The notes under the pieces are model-generated. The model ran no database searches. It was not told where the DNA came from and saw nothing but the letters and a program-made list of their open reading frames with translations. 5,796 nucleotides of DNA from Nitrospiraceae bacterium (GTDB taxonomy: Bacteria > Nitrospirota > Nitrospiria > Nitrospirales > Nitrospiraceae), in contig SXPO01000146.1 in assembly GCA_005793285.1 (NCBI GenBank), positions 1 through 5,796 of the forward strand. Direction: 5' to 3'. Below are positions 1 through 5,789 of the stretch, piece after piece (the first letter of the stretch is position 1; the number at the start of each line of letters is the position of its first letter). The translations under genes and the position numbers were made by a program.

Positions 1-3000
1 ATGGCACTCTGGAGCCGGTTTCACAGCCTCCAGCGCAAGATCATCGCGGCGATCGTGATGGTCGGCCTCCTGCCTCTGACTCTTCTTCTCATCTTGCTGT
101 ACATCGAAGAGCGCCGCGCGTTGCGTGAGACGACCGGAGCCAACTTCAAAGAAGCGGCGGTCGAGGCAGCCCGCCGCATCGATATGCATGTCACGCGCAG
201 CGTAAATGAAGCCCAACAACTGGCGACCATGCCGTTCCTACGCACCGCCGTGTGGGAGGCCAACCGTACCTATGAAGGCAAAGATCCACAAGCTATTCTC
301 GGCATCATCGACGATTGGCGGCAGCGGTGGGGAGAACGGGATAAACGGAATGAGTTCCCGCTGTTTGTCAACCGGATCGTAACAAACTTCCTTATTCGAT
401 GGCACGAAATCAGGAAGACGGATTATGTCGGTATTTTGGTGACCGATGGGCAGGGCGCGTTGGTCGTCAGCTCCATTCCTCAAGTCGAGTATGCCTACGC
501 CGCCACCTCCTGGTGGCAGGCGGTGGTGAAGTCGGCAAGCCAGCAGCCCTATGTAGGGGACATCGGATTTGATCCGGCCTTCGGGATCCATGTCGTGAGT
601 GTCGCGGCGCCGATTATGGATGATCAACAGCGGACCGTGATCGGCGTCGTGACGATCCTGCTTCGCCGCGATACCTTGTCCCAGTCCCTTGCCGACGTGT
701 CGGTCGGCGCGACCGGCCACGCGATGCTGTTCAACTCGGACGGCGCCGTGGTGATCTGTCCGGTGCTGGGGCCTGAAGCGCATACCGTGAACGCCGAGTT
801 GAGCAGCCTGCTGGGTATGCTGAAGCCTGGGTGGGCCGTTGCGGCCGACGATTCGCACGGAAGCAAGGAGGGGTTGGTCGGATTTGCTCCGGTGCGGTTC
901 ATCGAGGGGCTTGCTCGTGGAAGCATCGGTGGAAAACAGTGGATTACTGTTGTGCGCCAAGATCCGAGCGAAACATTCGCTCCGCTTGGTGGGCTGATGG
1001 CGAAGGTTCTGTTAGGTGGGCTATTGGTCGTGGGGATGCTGTGTGGAACGGGAGTGCTGGTTGCCCGGCGCATTGCAGGACCTCTTCGGCTGTTACACGA
1101 CGGAGTTCAGGAGATCGGAAGCGGGCGCTTAGAGCAACGGCTGGAGTTGAAGACCGGCGATGAGATCGAACGGTTGGCTGATGCCTTTAACCGAATGGCG
1201 TCCAATCTTCAGCGCTCGTTTGGCCAGATCGAGCAGCGGATGGAGGAAGTTCGGAGGCTGGAGGAGAAATACCGCGACTTGATCGAGCATTCACCGGAAA
1301 TGATTTACCAGTTGGATCGGAGCGGCCGGTTCGTCCACGTCAATAAAACAGGCCTCGACAAGCTCGGCTATGCGCTCGATGAGATGCTGGCGCTGAAGTT
1401 GTGGGATGTGGTTCAGCCCGGACAGGAATCGCGAGTTTTGCAGTATCTTGAACGCTTGGTTGCGCAGGGACAAGGATCGATGGATACGGTGTTACTGGCG
1501 AAAGATGGCCGTCCGGTTGATGTGGAAATTCATGCTACGGCGCTCTTGGATCACACGCGCGGCGGGCTGATTCATTCACGCGCATTCGTTCGAGATGTGA
1601 CGGATCGGCGTCGATTGGAACAGGAGCTGCAACACTATACCACCGGGTTGGAACAGGCAGTATCCGAGCGTACGCATCAGCTGGTCGCATCGCAAGCTCG
1701 GTACAAGGCCCTCTTTGATCTTGTCGCCGATTCGGTATTTATGGTCAACGCCGAGGGGATGGTTGTCGCGGTGAACAAGCGGGAGGAACAGGCGCTGGGT
1801 CATTCGGAAGCGAGCATCATTGGGCGGAATGTGCTCGATGTCGTGCCGCTGAGCCATCACCACGCGTTTGTGGGCTGGTTGCGCGATACCAGCACTGGTC
1901 GTCAACAGGTGTCCACCCAGGAAATGACTGTCTTTCATGTCGATGGGCTTGAGACTCCCGTTGAACTGGATCTGATTCGGGTGGAAGGCGGCGATCAGGT
2001 GCTGGTCATGCTACAGCTCCGGGATATTACGGATCGAAAGCGGCTGGAGCGCCAGTTACAGTCCTACCGGGAAGACCTCGAGTCGAAGGTGCGTGAGCGG
2101 ACCAGGGAAATTGAAGAAACGAAACAGTATTTGGAGAATCTGCTCGAAAATGCCAACGACGTCATCTACACGCTCGATACGGATCAGCGCTTCACCTATG
2201 TCAACAGCAAGGTCGATGTTTGGGGCTATCGAAAAGACGATTTGCTGGGCCGGCCCTATCTCTCCTTGCTTTCGCGGCGGCACCGTGGCCGGCGGCTCAA
2301 GAGCACCTTGGACATCGGCGCCAAGCAGGTCTATGAAGTCGAAGTCATGACCAGGCTGGGAGAAACCCGTACGGTGATGGTCAGTGTGTCTCCGCTTCAA
2401 GGGGTCGAGGGAGAGGTCCTCGGTGTGCTCGGCATTGCGCGCGATATGACGGAGACGAAGAAGCTGGAGCGGCAGATCCTCAATTCAGAGAAGCTGGCTT
2501 CCGTCGGGAAATTAGCGGCGGGCGTGGCGCACGAAATCAATAACCCGCTCGGCGGGATTCTCAATTGCCTCTACAACCTTCGAAAGGGGGGCGTATCCCA
2601 GGCTCGTCAGGAGGAATATTGGGCATCGATGGAACATGGCGTCCGCCGGGTGCAAAAAATTGTCCGGCAGCTGCTCGATTTTTCTCAGCAGCATGAGCCG
2701 GAATTTAGCCCGGCCGACATCAATCGGATCGTCGAGCAGGTCTTGGTGCTGACGACCCACCTATTCGCCCCCAATCGGATTACGCTGGAGACTCGATTGG
2801 GACACGGTCTGCCGAGCGTGATGGTAGATTGCCACATGATCGAACAGGTCTTGATGAATTTGCTCTTGAATGCGGTGCAGGCGATGAAGCATGGTGGGGT
2901 ATTGACGATTCGGACCTCTGTCGCCGAGGGAATCTGCCTGGTTGAAGTCGGTGATACGGGGTCGGGCATTCCTCCCTCCATCCTGCCGCTCGTGTTCGAT

Positions 3001-3180
3001 CCGTTCTTTACGACCAAAGGCGAAGGGGAGGGAACGGGGTTAGGGCTCTCCGTGAATCTCGGTATCGTTGAGCGTCATGGCGGGAAGATTCTTGTGGAGA
3101 GTGAAGTCGGCAAAGGAACGACGTTCACCCTGTGTCTGCCTGTGTTGCCTGAACCGTCGCTTGTGGAGAAACAATCATGA
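1..3180 (+). CDS. Membrane-bound multi-PAS sensor histidine kinase (Cache-HAMP-PAS-PAS-PAS-HisKA-HATPase)
   Basis: This is the sensor of a two-component system. It autophosphorylates a histidine and passes the phosphate to the regulator encoded next to it. A first membrane segment spans residues 13-35. A periplasmic region of about 295 residues follows and looks like a double Cache domain: the stretch from Trp171-Trp172 through YVGDIGFDP to AAPI fits that fold. The second membrane segment is at about 333-355 and HAMP at about 356-408. Three PAS domains follow at about 421-540, 567-685 and 710-820, each ending in a D-[VIM]-T-[DE] motif and a charged helix. HisKA carries the HEINNP motif with His844 as phosphoacceptor. 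The ATPase domain shows the N box (Asn953, Asn957), the G1 box (DTGSGIP, 985-991), the F box (DPFFTTK) and the G2 box GTGLGL (1011-1016). All catalytic motifs are intact. The stop overlaps the regulator start (ATGA). The window begins at this ATG, so promoter and ribosome site are not visible and the start could lie upstream. The ligand is unknown. Confidence 0.95.
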   Translation: MALWSRFHSLQRKIIAAIVMVGLLPLTLLLILLYIEERRALRETTGANFKEAAVEAARRIDMHVTRSVNEAQQLATMPFLRTAVWEANRTYEGKDPQAILGIIDDWRQRWGERDKRNEFPLFVNRIVTNFLIRWHEIRKTDYVGILVTDGQGALVVSSIPQVEYAYAATSWWQAVVKSASQQPYVGDIGFDPAFGIHVVSVAAPIMDDQQRTVIGVVTILLRRDTLSQSLADVSVGATGHAMLFNSDGAVVICPVLGPEAHTVNAELSSLLGMLKPGWAVAADDSHGSKEGLVGFAPVRFIEGLARGSIGGKQWITVVRQDPSETFAPLGGLMAKVLLGGLLVVGMLCGTGVLVARRIAGPLRLLHDGVQEIGSGRLEQRLELKTGDEIERLADAFNRMASNLQRSFGQIEQRMEEVRRLEEKYRDLIEHSPEMIYQLDRSGRFVHVNKTGLDKLGYALDEMLALKLWDVVQPGQESRVLQYLERLVAQGQGSMDTVLLAKDGRPVDVEIHATALLDHTRGGLIHSRAFVRDVTDRRRLEQELQHYTTGLEQAVSERTHQLVASQARYKALFDLVADSVFMVNAEGMVVAVNKREEQALGHSEASIIGRNVLDVVPLSHHHAFVGWLRDTSTGRQQVSTQEMTVFHVDGLETPVELDLIRVEGGDQVLVMLQLRDITDRKRLERQLQSYREDLESKVRERTREIEETKQYLENLLENANDVIYTLDTDQRFTYVNSKVDVWGYRKDDLLGRPYLSLLSRRHRGRRLKSTLDIGAKQVYEVEVMTRLGETRTVMVSVSPLQGVEGEVLGVLGIARDMTETKKLERQILNSEKLASVGKLAAGVAHEINNPLGGILNCLYNLRKGGVSQARQEEYWASMEHGVRRVQKIVRQLLDFSQQHEPEFSPADINRIVEQVLVLTTHLFAPNRITLETRLGHGLPSVMVDCHMIEQVLMNLLLNAVQAMKHGGVLTIRTSVAEGICLVEVGDTGSGIPPSILPLVFDPFFTTKGEGEGTGLGLSVNLGIVERHGGKILVESEVGKGTTFTLCLPVLPEPSLVEKQS

Positions 3181-4622
3181 AGGGATTGACGATTCTCCTG
3201 GTCGATGACGAACCGCTGATGCGATTGTCGATGGTGGATGCGCTGGAGGCTATCGGGTACGACGTGCATGCGGCCGCGTCCGGGACCGAGGGAATCGACG
3301 CGATCTGGCACAAGCGCTTTGATCTTGTGATTACCGATTTGCGGCTGCCCGGCGCCGACGGGTTGACCGTGCTCAAGGCGGCCAAAGACAAGGCGCCGGA
3401 GACGGAGGTGGTGGTGATCACCGCGCACGGTTCCGTGGACACGGCAGTCGGAGCGATGAAGCTGGGCGCGATCGATTATCTTACGAAACCGTTCCAGATG
3501 GATGAGTTGCTGCTGATTGTTGAGCGGATCGGCCAGGTAGTCGCGCTCCGCCGAGAAAATCATGATCTCAAGGCGGTGCTGGAAGACAAATTCAGCTTCG
3601 GCGGCATTCTAGGCGTCAACAGCCGGATGCGCGCGGTGCTGGAAAAGATCAAGCTGGTGGCGGCGACCGACTCGACGGTATTGATTCTGGGCGAAAGCGG
3701 AACGGGGAAAGAACTGGTGGCCAATGCGGTGCATCAGAACAGTCCCCGGCGGGATGCTCCGCTGATCAAGGTGAGTTGCGCCGCCCTGCCGGAAACATTG
3801 CTGGAGGCCGAGCTATTCGGCCACGAGAAGGGTTCGTTTACCGGGGCAATGCGCCAGCGCCGGGGGCGATTTGAGTTGGCCCATCGCGGGACATTGTTCC
3901 TTGACGAGATCGGTGAACTGTCTCCGGCGGTTCAAGTGAAACTGCTGCGGGTGTTGCAAGAGCGAACATTCGAGCGGGTAGGGGGAAACGATACGATCGA
4001 TGCAGATGTTCGCCTGGTCTGTGCGACACAAAAGGATCTGCGCAAGGAAGTTGCGCAGGGGCGGTTTCGAGAAGACTTGTTTTACCGGCTCAATGTCGTG
4101 CAAGTGATCATTCCACCGTTGCGGGAGCGGCAGGAAGATATTCTGGTGATTGCCGAACATGTGCTGGGTACCTGCTCAGGCAAGTTGAACAAGAAGTTGC
4201 GGGGATTCTCGCCGCCTGCGCGCGAGTTGCTGTTGCGCTATTCCTATCCGGGGAACGTGCGCGAGCTGGAAAACGTGGTCGAACGGGCCGTGGCCTTGGG
4301 ACATGAGCGGGATGTGATTCAGCCGGCCGACCTGTGTGGTTTCCAATCCTGTCCGTACCTGGGCGGGCCGCCACAAGATTCCTGTGGATTTTGCAGCGAG
4401 GGCCTGACCGGGGGGGCGAAAAAAGCAGATACAGCCCTGACCTCACTGGCTGCTGCGCGGGAGGGCTTCGAGAAGGAGTATATTCTGTCTGTGCTGGAGC
4501 GAACTGAAGGCAGCCGCACAGCGGCGTCGAAGCTCCTCGGCTTGTCCCGCAAAGCGCTGTGGGAAAAATGTAAGCGGTACGGAATCCCCTCGGCGCACAG
4601 GAGTGATGAGGAAGATGAATAG
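3177..4622 (+). CDS. NtrC-family sigma-54-dependent response regulator with a four-cysteine linker
   Basis: This cytoplasmic transcription activator has 481 residues, normal for the NtrC family. The receiver domain (about 4-118) has the acidic pair Asp10-Asp11, phosphoacceptor Asp54, Thr82 and Lys104. The AAA+ domain (about 142-375) has Walker A GESGTGKE (172-179), the sigma-54 contact loop GSFTGA (219-224; family consensus GAFTGA, contact Thr222 retained), Walker B GTLFLDEI (238-245) and an [10 protein letters not shown] segment with the usual arginines. A Fis-type helix-turn-helix covers about 428-471. Between the AAA+ and DNA-binding domains lie Cys387, Cys392, Cys403 and Cys406, an unusual cluster described in the findings. 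The start codon sits in an ATGA overlap with the kinase stop, and GGAG at 3165-3168 lies eight bases upstream of it. Phosphorylation by the upstream kinase should trigger AAA+ oligomerisation and sigma-54 promoter opening. The target promoters are not identified. Confidence 0.96.
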   Translation: MKGLTILLVDDEPLMRLSMVDALEAIGYDVHAAASGTEGIDAIWHKRFDLVITDLRLPGADGLTVLKAAKDKAPETEVVVITAHGSVDTAVGAMKLGAIDYLTKPFQMDELLLIVERIGQVVALRRENHDLKAVLEDKFSFGGILGVNSRMRAVLEKIKLVAATDSTVLILGESGTGKELVANAVHQNSPRRDAPLIKVSCAALPETLLEAELFGHEKGSFTGAMRQRRGRFELAHRGTLFLDEIGELSPAVQVKLLRVLQERTFERVGGNDTIDADVRLVCATQKDLRKEVAQGRFREDLFYRLNVVQVIIPPLRERQEDILVIAEHVLGTCSGKLNKKLRGFSPPARELLLRYSYPGNVRELENVVERAVALGHERDVIQPADLCGFQSCPYLGGPPQDSCGFCSEGLTGGAKKADTALTSLAAAREGFEKEYILSVLERTEGSRTAASKLLGLSRKALWEKCKRYGIPSAHRSDEEDE

Positions 4623-4702
4623 TATGAGCCTATCTGTTTCTGACTTTAAGATGCTATGAACGCGTTCCATCGTGCGGAGGTTCCCTTGATTCACACGAAG
4701 AA

Positions 4703-4707
4703 AAGGA
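4703..4707 (+). promoter_or_regulatory. Ribosome binding site that favours the 4718 start
   Basis: AAGGA lies upstream of three in-frame ATG codons at 4709, 4712 and 4718. The gap is only one base to the first, four to the second and ten to the third. The third, and less likely the second, is therefore the more plausible initiation codon. The choice changes the protein by only two or three residues ahead of the signal peptide. Confidence 0.55.
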
Positions 4708-4717
4708 AATGATGACC

Positions 4718-5125
4718 ATGAATCAGATGAGATACGGGCTCGCCATTGTAGTGGGTATCATGCTTTCCGCGGTCGTCGGCTTGGCAGCGGAACCGGTCGA
4801 AGTAGAAACGTTCGTGAAGGCCCGCATTGAAATCGGCGAGATGATGGTGAATTACTTTCAGGGTGGAGCGCAGTTTGCCGAGGGGCAGCGGCCTTCTCCT
4901 GAACAGATGAAGGAAATGGGGGCCGATATTAATGCGAAGCTCAGCGCGCTGCTCGCCAAGCATCACTTGACCATTGCGGACTATCGTAAGCGCAGCTCGG
5001 AGATCTTTGCCGATGATGCGGCGGTGAAGGGCTTTCTCAACGGGCATCCGGACTTAAAGAAGCGGTACGAGGCGCTGCCGTTGGATCGAATGGGCCGAGG
5101 GGGCAGTACAGGGCGGGGATACTGA
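4718..5125 (+). CDS. Small exported helical protein of unknown function (weakly DUF4168-like)
   Basis: This protein has 135 residues from the ATG at 4718, or 138 from the ATG at 4709. It starts with a signal peptide: a short N-terminus with Arg5, a hydrophobic core at about 7-22, and a likely cleavage near Ala23 or Ala24 before EPVEVE. The mature part is about 110 residues, charged and helix-prone. It has a first helix around FVKARIEIGEMM (32-43), a second around 61-82, and a segment LTIADYRKRSSEIFADD (84-100) followed by HPDLKKRYEAL. The pattern of a long helix, then a Leu-[ST]-x-x-[DE]-Tyr turn, then a DPEL-like end recalls DUF4168 proteins, but the resemblance is weak. The tail is glycine- and arginine-rich (126-135), and there are no cysteines. 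It should act in the periplasm or be secreted. It lies 95 bases after the regulator on the same strand with no obvious terminator between, so it may be co-transcribed. Function unknown. Confidence 0.85.
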   Translation: MNQMRYGLAIVVGIMLSAVVGLAAEPVEVETFVKARIEIGEMMVNYFQGGAQFAEGQRPSPEQMKEMGADINAKLSALLAKHHLTIADYRKRSSEIFADDAAVKGFLNGHPDLKKRYEALPLDRMGRGGSTGRGY

Positions 5126-5208
5126 CTGGGAAGGATTCTTGGTCTTCAACGGCATCAGTACGTTACGTGTATCGAAAAAATAATCTTGCCGAACGTCCTG
5201 CATCTCGA

Positions 5209-5217
5209 TTTTTCACA
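5209..5217 (+). promoter_or_regulatory. Degenerate DnaA-box-like site (two mismatches)
   Basis: TTTTTCACA differs from the TTATCCACA consensus at positions 3 and 5. It lies about 130 bases left of the first perfect box. Alone it would be meaningless, since two-mismatch matches arise often by chance. It is listed only as a possible low-affinity site of the candidate origin. Confidence 0.2.
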
Positions 5218-5346
5218 AGCGAATGATTCTCTTGATTTTCTCCGTTCGTTCCCCCTGCGACGATGTTTGAGCTTGTCGCTTGACAGATTGGGAACGCTGC
5301 TCCTGTCCGTCATATCGGGCGCTAGCCACCAGAAAATCGTTGAGGT

Positions 5347-5355
5347 TGTGGATAA
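5347..5355 (-). promoter_or_regulatory. DnaA box, perfect consensus
   Basis: TGTGGATAA on the plus strand is the exact reverse complement of the DnaA box TTATCCACA. About 0.005 perfect matches would be expected by chance in a 671-base region on both strands at even base composition, and two are present. It faces the other perfect box at 5576-5584, with the A+T-rich block between them. Confidence 0.7.
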
Positions 5356-5386
5356 GAATCCTGTTGACAAAGGCAAAAGACGCTCC

Positions 5387-5401
5387 GGAATCGTTGATTC
5401 C
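5387..5401. repeat. Short inverted repeat, six-pair stem
   Basis: GGAATC, loop GTT, GATTCC form a perfect six-pair stem with a three-base loop. No T-run follows on the plus strand and none is placed correctly on the minus strand, so it does not look like an intrinsic terminator. It lies between the first perfect DnaA box and the A+T-rich block. Confidence 0.5.
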
Positions 5402-5423
5402 ATTATGTCAAGCCCTCTGGGCC

Positions 5424-5456
5424 TAAGAATGTAGAAAAAAATAATAAATTCTTCTT
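5424..5456. other. A+T-rich block, candidate DNA unwinding element
   Basis: 28 of 33 bases are A or T, including 16 in a row at 5435-5450, in a neighbourhood otherwise near even composition. It sits between the perfect DnaA box at 5347-5355 and the box cluster at 5526-5584, where an origin's duplex-unwinding element could be. The plus strand contains TAG and TAA triplets reminiscent of DnaA-trios, but no DnaA box directly abuts them, so that reading is weak. Confidence 0.45.
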
Positions 5457-5497
5457 CCGGCCACAATTACTAGGGGTATGCCCACGATTCCGCAGAC

Positions 5498-5511
5498 GCC
5501 TAAAAATAGGC
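5498..5511. repeat. Short inverted repeat, five-pair stem with AAAA loop
   Basis: GCCTA, loop AAAA, TAGGC form a perfect stem-loop. It lies 15 bases left of the one-mismatch DnaA box. No T-run follows, so a terminator role is not supported. It may be a structural element of the intergenic region. Confidence 0.45.
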
Positions 5512-5525
5512 ATTGTGAATCGATC

Positions 5526-5534
5526 TGTGGCTAA
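5526..5534 (-). promoter_or_regulatory. DnaA box, one mismatch
   Basis: TGTGGCTAA on the plus strand reads TTAGCCACA on the minus strand, one base from the TTATCCACA consensus (position 4). It lies 50 bases from the perfect box at 5576-5584 in the opposite orientation, with a strong hairpin between them. Its position in the cluster makes it more credible than the isolated match would be. Confidence 0.5.
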
Positions 5535-5541
5535 TTCACGC

Positions 5542-5563
5542 GTTTCTGCGCGCACGCAGGAAC
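5542..5563. repeat. Strong hairpin, nine-pair stem, beside the DnaA-box pair
   Basis: GTTTCTGCG and CGCAGGAAC flank a CGCA loop. All nine positions pair, one of them as G·T, giving the most stable-looking hairpin in the tail. It ends exactly one base before the degenerate DnaA box at 5564-5572. Neither strand continues into a T-run, so it is not a standard intrinsic terminator. It may be an origin structure or a binding site for an unidentified protein. Confidence 0.6.
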
Positions 5564-5572
5564 TTGTTCACA
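5564..5572 (+). promoter_or_regulatory. Degenerate DnaA box in tandem with a perfect box
   Basis: TTGTTCACA differs from TTATCCACA at positions 3 and 5. It is in the same orientation as the perfect box and begins exactly 12 bases before it, a little over one helical turn. That spacing suits cooperative DnaA binding and is why I list this weak match. Confidence 0.4.
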
Positions 5573-5575
5573 GGA

Positions 5576-5584
5576 TTATCCACA
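5576..5584 (+). promoter_or_regulatory. DnaA box, perfect consensus
   Basis: TTATCCACA is an exact DnaA box. It is framed by a short inverted repeat, TGTTC at 5565-5569 and GAACA at 5585-5589. With the preceding degenerate box it forms the densest part of the candidate origin. Confidence 0.7.
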
Positions 5585-5608
5585 GAACATGGGGATGAGA
5601 GCATTCAC

Positions 5609-5659
5609 GCACAATTTTGTGTGGGCAGTGAGTATTTTCAGACTTTTTTGAAATTGTGC
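5609..5659. repeat. Nine-base inverted repeat around a T-rich spacer
   Basis: GCACAATTT at 5609-5617 and AAATTGTGC at 5651-5659 are exact reverse complements separated by 33 bases that include a TTTTTT run at 5644-5649. The left arm also forms a small dyad by itself (CACAA, TT, TTGTG at 5610-5621). It could be a pair of operator half-sites or a long-loop hairpin. No known regulator is assigned. Confidence 0.45.
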
Positions 5660-5730
5660 AAACGAGTTTCCCTGCATGCCTGACGGCAGCATTGTGATGG
5701 GCTTTCTGTAGAGTTTCGAGTATGTCTTCC

Positions 5731-5740
5731 ATCGGCCGAT
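5731..5740. repeat. Perfect ten-base palindrome ATCGGCCGAT
   Basis: This is an uninterrupted palindrome near the right end of the non-coding region. It could be a dimeric protein binding site, but a ten-base palindrome can also be chance. No repeated copy is seen in the window. Confidence 0.35.
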
Positions 5741-5774
5741 AGCGGCAAGCCTAAAGAATGCAGGTCAGGTGTGG

Positions 5775-5789
5775 AGGGGACATTCCCTT
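5775..5789. repeat. Short hairpin with GGGGA-CAT-TCCC core
   Basis: AGGGGA, loop CAT, TCCCTT form a six-pair stem including one G·T pair. TGGA at 5772-5775 and TCCA at 5793-5796 add a partly overlapping outer inverted repeat that ends at the window edge. GGGGACATTCCC-like palindromes resemble REP-type repeats found near IS200-like (RAYT) transposases. That link is recalled from general knowledge and no transposase is visible here. Confidence 0.35.

Noticed and set aside
238..960. 240-codon minus-strand open frame inside the kinase gene
   Set aside because: It is a shadow of the GC-rich kinase reading frame. Its translation is rich in His, Arg and Pro with no domain, while the plus-strand frame has continuous domain structure.
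5126..5190. Intrinsic terminator after the exported-protein gene
   Set aside because: An A-run at 5175-5180 and a three-pair ACG/CGT stem were seen, but there is no stable hairpin followed by a T-run on the plus strand.
5412..5422. GCCC-TCT-GGGC mini-hairpin before the A-run as a terminator
   Set aside because: The stem is only four pairs. The adjacent run is A on the plus strand, and on the minus strand the T-run comes before the stem, so neither orientation terminates.
5186..5434. 82-codon plus-strand open frame starting with TTG in the non-coding tail
   Set aside because: It has no ribosome site, a rare start codon and no recognisable domain, and it runs through a perfect DnaA box and the edge of the A+T-rich block. 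It fits a chance frame.
5155..5466. 103-codon minus-strand open frame over the same stretch
   Set aside because: It has no Shine-Dalgarno site and an implausible composition (repeated aromatic and basic clusters), and it covers the candidate origin elements. The two opposing frames cannot both be real, and neither has support.
5526..5542. Possible sigma-54 promoter (GG-N10-GC) in the tail
   Set aside because: GG at 5529-5530 is followed ten bases later by CG, not GC, and the flanking bases do not match TGGCAC-N5-TTGC. I found no other match by eye in 4623-4717 or 5126-5796, though a matrix scan was not possible.
5709..5741. Possible flagellar sigma-28 promoter (TAGAGTTT then GCCGATA)
   Set aside because: Both elements resemble the sigma-28 consensus, but they are 18 bases apart instead of about 11.
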